This document shows positions 50,795 through 60,268 of a stretch of DNA of 64,000 nt, piece by piece (position 1 is the stretch's first letter; the number at the start of each line of letters is the position of its first letter). A model generated the notes under the pieces. The model made no database searches. It was given only the letters and a program-made list of their open reading frames with translations, and was not told where the DNA came from. The position numbers and the translations under genes are program-made. Source of the stretch: JBHENN01 sp046262015. GTDB taxonomy: Bacteria > Actinomycetota > CADDZG01 > WHSQ01. The stretch spans positions 7,280 through 71,279 of the forward strand of contig JBHENN010000097.1 in NCBI GenBank assembly GCA_046262015.1. Direction: 5' to 3'.

Positions 50795-53497
50795 ATGCCA
50801 CCACCCCCCCAGGAAACGCCCGTGGACGCGCCGAGCGCGCCGGTCGACCAGCCTGCGGACAAGAGGCTCGCGGCGCAGTACGCGGTCATCGAGGCTCTCG
50901 CCGAAGCGACGACCCTCGAGGAGGCCGCGCCCCGGGTGCTGGGGGCGATCTGCGATTGTCTCGATTGGGAGCTCGCGTCCTTGTGGGTCATCGACGAACG
51001 GGCGGACGTCCTCAGGTGCCGGTACACGTGGCACTCGGAGGGTGCGCCGACCACGGAGATGGAGCGCGCCACCGCCGGGATGACCCTGGCGAAGGGGCAA
51101 GGGTTGCCGGGGCGCGTGTGGGAGACGGGACAACCGTTATGGGTGAGCGATATCACCGCCGACCCCAGCTTCCCCCGCGCGCGGCTGGCGCGCAAAGAAG
51201 GGTTGCACGCCGGCTTCGGATCGCTGCTGGAAGGCAAGCAGGTCGTAGGCGTCATCGAGACGTTCAGCCCCCACGTCCTCGCGCCCGACGAGAAGATGGC
51301 CGAGGCGCTGCAAGCGTTCGGCCGCCAGCTGGGACAACTCATCGAGCGGACCCGTGCCGAGGAGTCCCTGCGCCGGAGCGAAGCTCGCAAGGGGGCGATG
51401 ATCCAATCGGCGTTGGACTGCGTCATCGGGATGGATCACGAGGGGCGGATCATCGAGTTCAATCCGGCGGCCGAGGCCACGTTCGGACACCGGAGCGAGG
51501 AGGTCCTCGGGGAGCGCCTGGGCGACGTGCTCATCCCCCTCCCTTACCGAGAGCTGCACTATCGCGGCCTCGCGCGCTACCTCGCGACAGGCGAGCACGA
51601 GGTCCTCAACCGTCGGATCCAGATCAGCGGCTTGCGCGCCGACGGCTCCGAGTTCCCGGTCGAGCTGGCGATCACGCCGGTCACGATCCCGGGCGAGCCA
51701 CCCGTGTTCACCGCGTTCTTGAGAGACATCACGGATCGGGTAGCGGCCGAGGAGGAGCACGCGCGCCTCCTGATCAGCGAGCAGGCCGCACGGGCCCAAG
51801 CCGAGATCGCACAGCGACGCATGGCGTTCCTCGCCGACGTGAACACCCGGCTGTCGACCGAGCTCGACTTCCAGGCCGCTCTCGGCACGCTCGCCGAGAT
51901 GGCGGTCCCGCGCATGGCCGACTGGTGCCTGGTCGACGTCGCATCCGAGGATGGTCGCGTGCTGCGCGTCGCGATCGCGCACGCGGATCCCACCAAAGCC
52001 GCACTCGCAGATGAGCTTCGGACGAGACTGCCACATGCCGACTTCAAGGCGATCCAGACTGCGCTGAACACGGGTGAGTCCATCATGACCGCCGACATCT
52101 CCCAGTCGCTTGCCGATCTCGCAGACGAGCCTGAGCACGCCAGGCTGTTGCGCGAGATCGGGGCCACTTCTTCGCTCGTGGTTCCCCTCGTCGCTCGCGG
52201 GAAGACGCTCGGCACGCTGACCTTCCTGTTGGCGGAGAGCGGTCGGCGCTACTCCTCCGACGACCTGTCCCTCGCCGAAGAGCTGGCTCGGCGCGCCGCC
52301 GTCTCCATCGACAACGCCCGCCTCTTCCAGGAGCGCAGCCATGTCGCCCGCGTTCTACAGCGGAGCTTGCTGCCCCCGCGTCCTCCGTCCATCCCCGGCA
52401 TCGACGTTGCGGCCCGCTACGAGGCCGCAGGCGAGGGCAATCAGGTCGGCGGCGACTTTTACGACGTCTTCCGCTGCGGCCGTCACCGGTGGGCGATCGT
52501 GATGGGCGACGTTTGCGGGAAGGGGCCGGACGCGGCTGCGGTCACCGGCCTGGCCCGCTACACCTTGAGGGCCGCGCAGTTCGAGAAGAACGCTCCAAGC
52601 CAGGTCCTCCCCGCCCTGAACCGCGCCATCCTGGAGCAGGCCGGTGGCGAGAGATTCGCCACCGTCGTCCTCGCGCTCCTCGAGACGGGCCGGCGGGGTC
52701 CGCGCCTCACGGTGTGCTCGGCCGGGCATCCTCTCCCGCTCCTTCGGCGCCGGGACGGCACCGTGGAAGAGCTCGGTACCCCGGGGACCGTGCTCGGGCT
52801 GTTCGACGAGGTCGAGCTGACCGACGCCACGATGCAGCTCCTTCCGGGCGAGGCCGTCCTCTTCTACACCGACGGCGTGACCGACATCGGGATGGCTGAG
52901 AGCGACCCCGCTGTCGTGGACCTCGAGTCGCTGCTGGGTTCCTTCACCGGCGACGAGGCGGCCCTCCTGGCCGATCGGGTCCGGGACGGGGCACTGAGCG
53001 CGCAGGGTGGGACCGCCCGCGACGACATCGCGGTCCTGGTCGTCCGGGTGCCCGACACCGCCGAACCCGGCCAACCCTCGCCGGGGGTGCGTCTGGATGC
53101 GCCAATCACCGGCGGTTTCAAGGCTCCATCCGAGGCACGCCGGCTACTCGACGCGCTGGCGCGCGAGCTGGAGCCGGAGCTGCTCGAAGATCTCCGCTTC
53201 CTGGTCAACGAGCTCGTGACCAACAGCGTCCGTCACGCTCCCGTGGGTGCCGCCGGCAAGCTCCGCGTGCGGGTCCTGACTTCGGCGGAGGTCGTTCGTG
53301 TCGAGGTCTCAGACGCCGGCGAGGGTTTCGTCCCCGAGCCCACTCCCCCGCGCGCGGATCAGGACTCTGGCTGGGGCATGTACCTGCTCGACCAGCTGTC
53401 CGACCGCTGGGGCACCGATCGCGCCGGTGACCGCTTCACGATGTGGTTCGAGCTCGATCGCGCGCCGAGCGCGCGTCCGGCCGCAGCCGGTCGGTGA
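50795..53497 (+). CDS. GAF-PAS-GAF-SpoIIE phosphatase-HATPase signalling protein
   Basis: 900 residues. Order: GAF (about 30-180), PAS (about 190-310, CVIGMDHEGRIIEFNPAAEA), second GAF (about 335-500), PP2C/SpoIIE phosphatase (about 515-715: GGDFYDVFRCGRHRWAIVMG, DVCGKGPDAAAVTG, FYTDGVTDIG), and an RsbW-like HATPase domain (about 750-890: LVNELVTNSVRHAP, GWGMYLLDQLSDRW). One chain thus carries both the phosphatase and the anti-sigma-kinase-like parts of a partner-switching pathway. No transmembrane segment, no anti-anti-sigma gene nearby. Its 3' end overlaps the convergent sulfatase gene by 62 bp. Confidence 0.9.
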   Translation: MPPPPQETPVDAPSAPVDQPADKRLAAQYAVIEALAEATTLEEAAPRVLGAICDCLDWELASLWVIDERADVLRCRYTWHSEGAPTTEMERATAGMTLAKGQGLPGRVWETGQPLWVSDITADPSFPRARLARKEGLHAGFGSLLEGKQVVGVIETFSPHVLAPDEKMAEALQAFGRQLGQLIERTRAEESLRRSEARKGAMIQSALDCVIGMDHEGRIIEFNPAAEATFGHRSEEVLGERLGDVLIPLPYRELHYRGLARYLATGEHEVLNRRIQISGLRADGSEFPVELAITPVTIPGEPPVFTAFLRDITDRVAAEEEHARLLISEQAARAQAEIAQRRMAFLADVNTRLSTELDFQAALGTLAEMAVPRMADWCLVDVASEDGRVLRVAIAHADPTKAALADELRTRLPHADFKAIQTALNTGESIMTADISQSLADLADEPEHARLLREIGATSSLVVPLVARGKTLGTLTFLLAESGRRYSSDDLSLAEELARRAAVSIDNARLFQERSHVARVLQRSLLPPRPPSIPGIDVAARYEAAGEGNQVGGDFYDVFRCGRHRWAIVMGDVCGKGPDAAAVTGLARYTLRAAQFEKNAPSQVLPALNRAILEQAGGERFATVVLALLETGRRGPRLTVCSAGHPLPLLRRRDGTVEELGTPGTVLGLFDEVELTDATMQLLPGEAVLFYTDGVTDIGMAESDPAVVDLESLLGSFTGDEAALLADRVRDGALSAQGGTARDDIAVLVVRVPDTAEPGQPSPGVRLDAPITGGFKAPSEARRLLDALARELEPELLEDLRFLVNELVTNSVRHAPVGAAGKLRVRVLTSAEVVRVEVSDAGEGFVPEPTPPRADQDSGWGMYLLDQLSDRWGTDRAGDRFTMWFELDRAPSARPAAAGR

Positions 53498-55013
53498 CGT
53501 CGGTGAAGTCGTAGAGGTCCCGGACGCCCTCGTAGACCCACGCCCTGTCGTAAAGGAGCGGGAGATCGGCTCCGAAGTAGAGATCGAATATCAGCCGGAA
53601 CGTGTTCACCGGGGTGATCGAAGGATACAGCCGGTCACGGTCCACTCCGGGCAGGAAGTAGGCGTTGAGGATGCGCATCTTCTCCGCCAGCTGGATGTCG
53701 CTGGCCTCGGTCCACTTGAACCCCTCGATGTCGCGCTCGAACTCGAGCGGATGCGGACCCTCGTCCGACTGGATGACGATGATCGGCCGGTCCTCCTCGG
53801 ATACCGCGAGGAGCTCGGTCACTAGCTCCTGGATCCGGGTATTGGCGTAGGCGAGCTGCTGCAGGTAGTTGTAGGCGCGCGGATGCGCGCTCGCCTCCTC
53901 CCTGGTCACGTAGTCGCCGTCCGCGTCGACCACGTACGGCGGATGCGGCAGGGTGAAGTGCGCGAACGCGAACGTAGGGCGGTCGTCCTGCGCGATGCGG
54001 GCGAGGCTCTCGAACTGGAAGTTGATCCGGCCGAGATGGTCGGCGCGGAGGTCGAAGCTCCGGTCCAACCTCCCCAACCAGTCCGAGATCGGCTCCCACA
54101 CCGTCGTGTCGAGTAGCACGCTGGAGAACTCGGACAAGGCTCCGTAGGACAGGTTCTCGTCCGCCGAGGGGTCCTTCGAGGTCGGCCCCCAGAACGAGCC
54201 GATGTGGACGTACCGGTAACCCATCGCCTGGAGGTAGCGAGCGACCTTGGAGCCTCTCAGCAGGTCGTATATGGGTCCGTGCTCGGACGGGTCGTCCTTC
54301 ATCTGCTCGCTCAGGTAGTCGAGCGTTGTCATGTTCAAGGACGATGCCAGCGAATGTGCGGTTCGCGGATAGTTGGCCACGCTGTCGGACGCGACGAAGA
54401 ACCCCTCGCGCTCGAGGAACGTGAGCATCTCGGTGTTGTCGAAGTCGTACAGCTCGGCCAGGGTGTCGGCACGCGCGTAGCGGTCGAACACCAGGTAGTA
54501 GATGTCTCGCTTCGCGCCGTCGAAGGAGGTCCACGCCGGCAGTCCACCCGCGCGGCGCGCCGGCGCCGGTGCCGGCGGCTCCCGAACAGCGTAGGCGACG
54601 ATCGGGACGACGTTGAGCGCTACGAGCACGGCGGCGATCAGATTCAGGACCGAGCTGAGCCGGCGGCCCCCCTCTCCGGACCGCACGGCCAGCACCACGC
54701 CGATCACCGCAACCACCGCCCATATCGCCACCAGGGTGGCGGGACCGACCGCCATGCCGCTGTTGGCCAGGAGATCCGCGACGGGTCCATACGCGAAGAA
54801 CAAAAAGACGAGCAGCGATGTGACGAGTCCCGCTCGCACCCAGTCGCCGGCGACCACGCGTGCGACCACGAGCAGCCCGGCCGTCCCGGCGAGAACGGCC
54901 ACCAACGGTGCCACGACCGTGCCGAGGGTCACCTGCTTCTCGATGTTCTGGGCGAACAGGAACAGGACCGGATATGCCGCGATCAGGAAAGGATGGACGA
55001 CGAGACGCTTCAC
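53436..55013 (-). CDS. Membrane-anchored sulfatase/phosphoethanolamine-transferase-like protein
   Basis: 525 residues from the reverse-strand GTG 55013. About five N-terminal helices, then an AlkP/sulfatase-fold domain: DIYYLVFDRYARADTLAELY (metal Asp region), SLASSLNMTTLDYLSEQMKD (possible nucleophile region with Ser/Thr), FAHFTLPHPPYVVDADGDY and IIVIQSDEGPHPLEF. Such proteins modify envelope glycans with phospho-groups or cleave sulfate/phosphate esters; substrate unknown. It follows the methyltransferase by 2 nt. The convergent overlap with the SpoIIE gene is unusual. Confidence 0.75.
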   Translation of the reverse strand: MKRLVVHPFLIAAYPVLFLFAQNIEKQVTLGTVVAPLVAVLAGTAGLLVVARVVAGDWVRAGLVTSLLVFLFFAYGPVADLLANSGMAVGPATLVAIWAVVAVIGVVLAVRSGEGGRRLSSVLNLIAAVLVALNVVPIVAYAVREPPAPAPARRAGGLPAWTSFDGAKRDIYYLVFDRYARADTLAELYDFDNTEMLTFLEREGFFVASDSVANYPRTAHSLASSLNMTTLDYLSEQMKDDPSEHGPIYDLLRGSKVARYLQAMGYRYVHIGSFWGPTSKDPSADENLSYGALSEFSSVLLDTTVWEPISDWLGRLDRSFDLRADHLGRINFQFESLARIAQDDRPTFAFAHFTLPHPPYVVDADGDYVTREEASAHPRAYNYLQQLAYANTRIQELVTELLAVSEEDRPIIVIQSDEGPHPLEFERDIEGFKWTEASDIQLAEKMRILNAYFLPGVDRDRLYPSITPVNTFRLIFDLYFGADLPLLYDRAWVYEGVRDLYDFTDVTDRLRPDARSARDRARTTS

Positions 55014-55015
55014 GC

Positions 55016-56404
55016 CTAGCGGCGCGTGGTGAGCAGGTACAGGACCCGGCCCGAGTCCTCGATCGGCTCCACGGCGGCGATGTCGAACGAGCTCTTGAAA
55101 GCTCGCTCGAACCCGTCCTGCGTGTAGTCGGGGAAGACATCCTCCCGGTTGTGCAACAGACGCCGGACCATCTCGTCCTCCTTGGGGACGAACTCGATCA
55201 ACAACCGCGGGCCCAACCGGGCGAGGAATCCGGCGACCCGCGCCAGCGGGACGTTGTTCCCTATCGCCAGGTGGTGGACGAGCGCCAGCGCGAGCACTAG
55301 ATCGGCCGGGCCTCGCTCCGCGATGGTCATGCGCTCTTCGTTCGCCCAGCCCAGCGCGGGGCTGGGGTTGACGAGGTCGACCACGAGGGGGAGCAGGTGT
55401 TCCTCGCGGCCTGCTCGCGCCCGCCGGTAGCTCTCTTCGACGCATGCTGCGTCCATCTCCAGGCAGACGGCCGGTATCCCACGATCGGCCGCGAGACGCC
55501 CGAACAGCCCGGTGTTGCTGCCGAGGTCCCACACCGACGCCGGTGCGAGCTCCTCGATGTAGCGCTCCACCAGCGCCTTCTTGCTCTCCATCGCCCGCGT
55601 CGAGTAATGGGATGCCCGAGCGTAGTACTCGACCCAGTGACGTGCGGCCCTCCCGAGCCTCATGCCCGTCACGGCTTTCTCCAGGCTGCCGATGAGACCT
55701 TCGAAGGCCCGTCTGGTGAACCTGCCCGCACCGGGACGGATGGCCGCGTCGTCGTCCTGGTGGCGGCGCTGGCTCCGCGCGTGCAGAAAGATGTGGACGA
55801 GCATCCCCACCCGAAGGCGCGCCCGCGCCGGGAGCAGGCGCGCGGCGAGGTCCAGGGGGATGCCGTCGATGTGCAGCGCGGCGAGCCTGCCGAGGCGCAG
55901 GTCCCCGTAGCCCATCAGCGCGAGAGGCGCGAGGAGATGCTGGCAGAACTGTCGGTAAGCGACCCAGGGTTCGCCCGCACGCAGGACCTCGAACGACAAA
56001 GTGTCGATCAGTACCGGGTCGGGACCGCGGAACTGGACGTTGTAGGCGCTGGCGTCCCGCAGCGACATCCCGTGGTCGAGCGCCAGACGCTGCACCTTCA
56101 AAGTGGCCAGCGCGGCTTCCTTCAGCTGCGAGAACGCCCACTCGTAGGGATACGACACGAACCCGATCGGCTCCGGGCGGATCACCTTGTAAGCGTCGGA
56201 CGTCAGAGCGAGGCTGAGGCCCACCTCCTCGTGCGGCACCAGAAGGCGCGCCTTCACGAGGGCGTCGTAGAGGCCGGACTCACCGAGACGGTCGTAGTGG
56301 GGTGCGTGAACCGCGTTGACCTGCCGGTAGAGGATCCCGTCGCGGCGGAACACCACCCCGCTGGGATCCCGGAACGACCCCGCCAGCGGTTGTGGCCGGC
56401 TCAC
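55016..56404 (-). CDS. Class I SAM-dependent methyltransferase-like protein
   Basis: 462 residues from reverse GTG 56404. A long N-terminal region (YRQVNAVHAPHYDRLGESGL, LDHGMSLRDASAYNVQFRG) precedes the Rossmann methyltransferase domain with the SAM loop VWDLGSNTGLFGRLAADRG, acidic VCLEMDAACVEESY and LVLALALVHHLAIGNN. The N-terminal region with DASAYNVQF resembles a nodulation-related/NoeA-like family and some kinase-like folds. Target unknown. Lies between the small membrane protein and the sulfatase, in one operon. Confidence 0.78.
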   Translation of the reverse strand: MSRPQPLAGSFRDPSGVVFRRDGILYRQVNAVHAPHYDRLGESGLYDALVKARLLVPHEEVGLSLALTSDAYKVIRPEPIGFVSYPYEWAFSQLKEAALATLKVQRLALDHGMSLRDASAYNVQFRGPDPVLIDTLSFEVLRAGEPWVAYRQFCQHLLAPLALMGYGDLRLGRLAALHIDGIPLDLAARLLPARARLRVGMLVHIFLHARSQRRHQDDDAAIRPGAGRFTRRAFEGLIGSLEKAVTGMRLGRAARHWVEYYARASHYSTRAMESKKALVERYIEELAPASVWDLGSNTGLFGRLAADRGIPAVCLEMDAACVEESYRRARAGREEHLLPLVVDLVNPSPALGWANEERMTIAERGPADLVLALALVHHLAIGNNVPLARVAGFLARLGPRLLIEFVPKEDEMVRRLLHNREDVFPDYTQDGFERAFKSSFDIAAVEPIEDSGRVLYLLTTRR

Positions 56405-56414
56405 TCCTGCCGCG

Positions 56415-56636
56415 TCATTCCTCGGGAGAGGAGCGGTCCCGCCGGAAGACGTTCGCGATGCGATGCCAGAAGACCTTGAGGCCGACCCCCACGCCCAGAG
56501 CCGCTCCGACAAGGAGCTGGAAGATATAGCTGCCCGAGCCCGGGTCGATGTAGGCATTGGCCACGGGGAGCGCAGTGAACGAGAACGCGGCGACGAGCAT
56601 CGCCAGCGCCACCAGATCGATCCTGGGTCGCCTCAT
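56415..56636 (-). CDS. Small conserved membrane protein
   Basis: 73 residues: one signal-like helix (LVALAMLVAAFSFTALPVAN), the conserved AYIDPGSGSYIFQLLVGA segment, a second helix and a basic tail VFWHRIANVFRRDRS. This short YIDPGxGS family is often found beside sulfatase and methyltransferase genes like those here. First gene of the three-gene operon; role unknown. Confidence 0.75.
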   Translation of the reverse strand: MRRPRIDLVALAMLVAAFSFTALPVANAYIDPGSGSYIFQLLVGAALGVGVGLKVFWHRIANVFRRDRSSPEE

Positions 56637-56759
56637 CGTGATCTGCCCCTCGCCTCCAGGGCCACGAACCTCGCGTTGTGGCCGGTTCGTGAATCCTATC
56701 TGAACGGGGGATGAACCCCGCGGACAGGGCGTGGGACGCCGGCGTGGGGTACGACAACC

Positions 56760-57476
56760 TCAGGCGATCCCGAGGAGCTCGAGCATCTGCTCGTGCCGGT
56801 CGATCACCACGGCCGCCTCGGGGGCGTCGCTGCGATCATCGTGCACCCCGCGGAAGCGCACCGCGTGCATCCCGACGTCGCGCGCTCCGGCGATATCGGT
56901 CCTGCGAAGGTCGCCCACGTGGACCGCCTCGGGCGGGCGCACTCCCAGCTCGGCGAGAGCCTTGGCGAAGATCTCGTTCCCGGGCTTCGGAACGCCGACC
57001 TCGTCCGAGAAGCACAGGACCTCGAGGTGCTCGAGCAGGCCGTGCTGGTCCAGCAGCTCGCGGACGACGCGGCCGGGCGTGATCCCCGTGTCGCACACCA
57101 GCGCGAGGCCGATGCTCGCACCGCTCAGCGCGGCCAGGGTCGCGCACGCTCCGTCGACGGCATCGACGCCGGTCTCGAGGCTCGCTTCTTCGAACGCACG
57201 CGTCAAGCGCGCGATGGCGTCGTCGTCGTCGACCCCCCGGGCTTCCAGGCAGTACGCGGCCATGCGTCCCGGACCGAAGGTCTCGACCTGCTTCCACGCC
57301 TCGTCGTGCTTCGACCAGGCCTCCGTTAGGAGGGCGTCCGCCTCGCTCTCGGACAGGTCCAGGAAACCAAGAAGGGCGCTCCTGCGTTGCCGCATCGCGC
57401 CCTCCCAGTCACGGTCCTTCAGAAGCGTCCCCCAGCAGTCGTAAGTGCCCGCTCGGATGCCGTCGACCCTCTTCAC
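56760..57476 (-). CDS. HAD-superfamily hydrolase
   Basis: 238 residues. Motif I TYDCWGTLL has the nucleophile Asp but Trp at the position of the second Asp; motif II is LVCDTGITPG, the motif III Lys is in VPKPGNEIF and motif IV VHVGDLRRTDIAGA. An alpha-helical cap is between. The missing second Asp is common in HAD dehalogenase-like or phosphonatase-like branches. GTG 57476 has GGGGAG seven bases upstream; ATG 57509 would overlap kal. Last gene of the lysine operon, 13 bp after kal; substrate unknown. Confidence 0.78.
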   Translation of the reverse strand: MKRVDGIRAGTYDCWGTLLKDRDWEGAMRQRRSALLGFLDLSESEADALLTEAWSKHDEAWKQVETFGPGRMAAYCLEARGVDDDDAIARLTRAFEEASLETGVDAVDGACATLAALSGASIGLALVCDTGITPGRVVRELLDQHGLLEHLEVLCFSDEVGVPKPGNEIFAKALAELGVRPPEAVHVGDLRRTDIAGARDVGMHAVRFRGVHDDRSDAPEAAVVIDRHEQMLELLGIA

Positions 57477-57489
57477 CCGATCACTCCCC

Positions 57490-57897
57490 TCACGCGCCGT
57501 CCCCGGCACGCCGTTGACGATCCTTCTTCACCACGCACGTCCCGATCGCCCGAGCCACCACCTCGGGTGCCTGGAGCAGGTCGGCGGCCGACCCGGACAC
57601 CTCCGGACGGGGACGAGCGTACCTGACGGCCTCGAACACGATCTCGCGGGAGGAGGCACCCATCCGCGTGATCGTCCCCCGAACCTCGACGAAGTCGCCG
57701 GCGTGCACGGGCAGCAGCAGCTCGATCGAGGAGTATCCCGCGAACAGTCCTTCATCCCCGTCGGAGCGGATGCACAGCTCGGTGGCGACGTCCCCGAACA
57801 GCTCGATCAACCGGGCGCCGGCTACCAGACCTCCGCCGTAGTGCGTGTCGACCTGCGACAGACGGACGCGATGGAACGTGCTGATCTGTTCGGTCAT
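57490..57897 (-). CDS. kal: 3-aminobutyryl-CoA ammonia-lyase
   Basis: Removes ammonia from L-3-aminobutyryl-CoA to crotonyl-CoA in lysine fermentation. 135 residues, hotdog fold. RVRLSQVDTHYGGGLVAGAR and LIELFGDVATELCIRSDGDE match Kal from clostridial lysine fermenters. Position in the kamA-kdd-kamDE operon confirms it. The acyl product would enter butyrate-type metabolism. Confidence 0.92.
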   Translation of the reverse strand: MTEQISTFHRVRLSQVDTHYGGGLVAGARLIELFGDVATELCIRSDGDEGLFAGYSSIELLLPVHAGDFVEVRGTITRMGASSREIVFEAVRYARPRPEVSGSAADLLQAPEVVARAIGTCVVKKDRQRRAGDGA

Positions 57898-57905
57898 GAG
57901 CGGTC

Positions 57906-58661
57906 CTACTCTCGCACGCGATCGAGCCCCGAGGCGCCGCGCCGGGCGACCGCCCAGACCAGGTACGAGGCGACCTCGGACGGCGTGGTGCCGCGCCCGA
58001 ACACTCGGTCGTAACCCAGCTCGGCGGCCTGCTCGGGCGAGAAGCGCGGGCCTCCTCCGACCAGGACGACGTCGTCGCGCAGCCCCGCAGCGGACAACGC
58101 CGCGTGGACCTCACGGAGGTGGAGAAGGTGCGCGTCGCGCTGTGTGACCACCTGCGAGATGAGCACCGCGTCGGCGCGTTCGGCGCGCACCACGCCGACG
58201 ATCTGGTCGGGGGCAACCTGCGCGCCCAGGTTGACGACGCGCATCTCGTGGAGATGCTCGAGACCTTTGTCGCCCGCGAAGCCCTTCATCGAGAGGATCG
58301 CGTCCAAGCCGACCGTGTGTGCGTCGGTGCCCGTGCAGGCACCGACGACGACGAGGGGACGCTTCAGGCTGCTGCGGATCAACCGGTCGATCTCCGGCGG
58401 GGCGAGAAGGGGGAACTCGCGCTCGGAGATCTCCAGGGCGTCCGGGTCGACCCCGCCCCGTACCGATCCGTACACGACGAAGAAGGTGAACCCCGGACCG
58501 ATCGCCTTCATGTGAGCCACCTGGGGATGATCGAGGTTCATCGTGCGCGCCAGCTCCACCGCGGCGCGACGCGACCGCTCGGAGACCGGTACCGGCAGGG
58601 TGAAGGACACCTGCACCAGACCGTCGTCGGTCGCATCGCCGTACGGTCTGACCGCGCTCAC
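57906..58661 (-). CDS. kamE: Lysine 5,6-aminomutase beta subunit
   Basis: 251 residues from reverse GTG 58661 (GTGA overlap with kamD). The B12-binding DxHxxG motif is in CTGTDAHTVGLDAI; RVVNLGAQVAPDQIVG and VLVGGGPRFSPEQAAELG complete the cobalamin fold. The PLP-binding Lys of the beta subunit is expected in the N-terminal half. With KamD it moves the amino group of beta-lysine or D-lysine using adenosylcobalamin and PLP. Confidence 0.93.
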   Translation of the reverse strand: MSAVRPYGDATDDGLVQVSFTLPVPVSERSRRAAVELARTMNLDHPQVAHMKAIGPGFTFFVVYGSVRGGVDPDALEISEREFPLLAPPEIDRLIRSSLKRPLVVVGACTGTDAHTVGLDAILSMKGFAGDKGLEHLHEMRVVNLGAQVAPDQIVGVVRAERADAVLISQVVTQRDAHLLHLREVHAALSAAGLRDDVVLVGGGPRFSPEQAAELGYDRVFGRGTTPSEVASYLVWAVARRGASGLDRVRE

Positions 58662-60268
58662 GACGCTGTGCCTTCGGCCGGCGCTAAGGCCCGCTCGGCG
58701 ATCAGGGCGGCCACCGGATTGACGTACGCCGCATCCTTGCGGATCACCCCGTCGAGCCCCCTTCCTCCCTGGGGCGAACGGGACGTGTCGGCGAACATCC
58801 CCGCCTCGATCGCCGCGAAGAGGCCGAGGTCGGCCACCTTCACCAGCATCAACCGGCACTCCTCGAGCACCTGCGCGGCGCGCCGCCCGACCGCCCCGCC
58901 CGGCTCGAAGGCGATCTCGTCCGCGAGAGCGCGCGCGCCGCCGAAGACGTACCGGGCGTTCTCCAGCGCGAGATCACGGTCGGCCAAAAACGGGGTATGG
59001 ATGCCTTCGGTCATCATCCCGAGCAGGATGATGTCCTGGCCCGTCAGCGCCCCTACGAGGTTGAACATGCCGTCGTAGAGGAAGCCCTGGAAGATGTTGC
59101 CCGTCATGTGCTTGGTCGGCGGCATGTACTTGAGCGGCGCATCCGGGAAGCACTCGCGGATCAGCTGCGCGTGGGCGATCTCCAGGAGGATCTGGTCGGG
59201 GACCTCGGGATCGATCTCGAACGCATGTCCGAGACCCATCTGCTCGGGGCGAAGGCCTGCCTCCAGGGCGAAACGCTCATTGAGGAACTGGGATGCCAGC
59301 ACGGTGTGGGCCGAGTCGATCGCGTCTGCGGTGGTCAGGTAATTGTCCTCGCCGGTGTTGATCACGATCCCCGCGAGGGCGTGCACCATGCGCGCGAAGT
59401 GCTGGTCGATGAAGGTGCGCTGCATGTTGATGTCCCGGAAGATGATCCCGTACATGCAGTCGTTGAGCATCATGTCGAGCCGCTCCATCGCGGCCAGCGC
59501 GGCCATCTCGGGCATGCAGAGGCCGCTCGCGTAATTGGTCAGCCGGATGTAGCGGCCGACCTCACGACCGACCTCGTCGAGAGCAGCCCGCATCAGCCGG
59601 AAGTTCTCCTGCGTCGCGTACGTGCCGGCAAACCCGTCTGTGGTCGCGCCGAACGGCACGTAGTCCAGCAGGGACTGGCCGGTGCTGCGGATCACGGCGA
59701 GGATGTCGCACCCGTTGCGAGCGGCGGCCTGCGCCTGCGGGATGTCTTCGTGGATGTTGCCCGTGGCGACGATGAGGTAGAGCCACGGCTTCGGCGCGTC
59801 TCCGACCGCGTCGATCGCGGCGGCACGGGCCGCAGCCGCGCCCGCGACGCGCTCGACGGCGTGGGTCGCTTCGGCGCGCGCCCGCTCGAGCGCGATCTCG
59901 AACGCGATCCCGCCCGGCCACTCCGGGATCGTCTCGCCGCGGGCGATCTGGCCGGCGGTGGTCGCGATGTCGCCGCAGCCCGACTCCACGGCATGGAGGA
60001 ACGGGATGAGGACCCCGCGGCCGAGGCCCACGGCCCGGCCGACCTCCTCGACCACACGGTTGGGCAGGGGGACCGCCTCGGGGCCGTCACCCTGGACGCC
60101 GTCGACTCCCACCAGCCGGAGGCAGGAGCGCTCTATCGAGACCGTGGTGTGGATGCGAGCCAGGTCGGTGATGGGAGCCGCGATCGCGGCGGCGGTGTCC
60201 CGGCACTCGGCTACGGCGGCGCGGTCGAGCTGCAACCGGCCCAGCGGACGCGTGAACGCGGCCGCCAT
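58658..60268 (-). CDS. kamD: Lysine 5,6-aminomutase alpha subunit
   Basis: 536 residues from reverse ATG 60268, which shares one base with the amidohydrolase stop. TIM-barrel catalytic subunit: YLIVATGNIHEDIPQAQAAA, then DYVPFGATTDGFAGTYATQE, MYGIIFRDINMQRTF and PTKHMTGNIFQGFLYDGMFN are typical of KamD. It converts (S)-beta-lysine to 3,5-diaminohexanoate. Confidence 0.95.
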   Translation of the reverse strand: MAAAFTRPLGRLQLDRAAVAECRDTAAAIAAPITDLARIHTTVSIERSCLRLVGVDGVQGDGPEAVPLPNRVVEEVGRAVGLGRGVLIPFLHAVESGCGDIATTAGQIARGETIPEWPGGIAFEIALERARAEATHAVERVAGAAAARAAAIDAVGDAPKPWLYLIVATGNIHEDIPQAQAAARNGCDILAVIRSTGQSLLDYVPFGATTDGFAGTYATQENFRLMRAALDEVGREVGRYIRLTNYASGLCMPEMAALAAMERLDMMLNDCMYGIIFRDINMQRTFIDQHFARMVHALAGIVINTGEDNYLTTADAIDSAHTVLASQFLNERFALEAGLRPEQMGLGHAFEIDPEVPDQILLEIAHAQLIRECFPDAPLKYMPPTKHMTGNIFQGFLYDGMFNLVGALTGQDIILLGMMTEGIHTPFLADRDLALENARYVFGGARALADEIAFEPGGAVGRRAAQVLEECRLMLVKVADLGLFAAIEAGMFADTSRSPQGGRGLDGVIRKDAAYVNPVAALIAERALAPAEGTAS

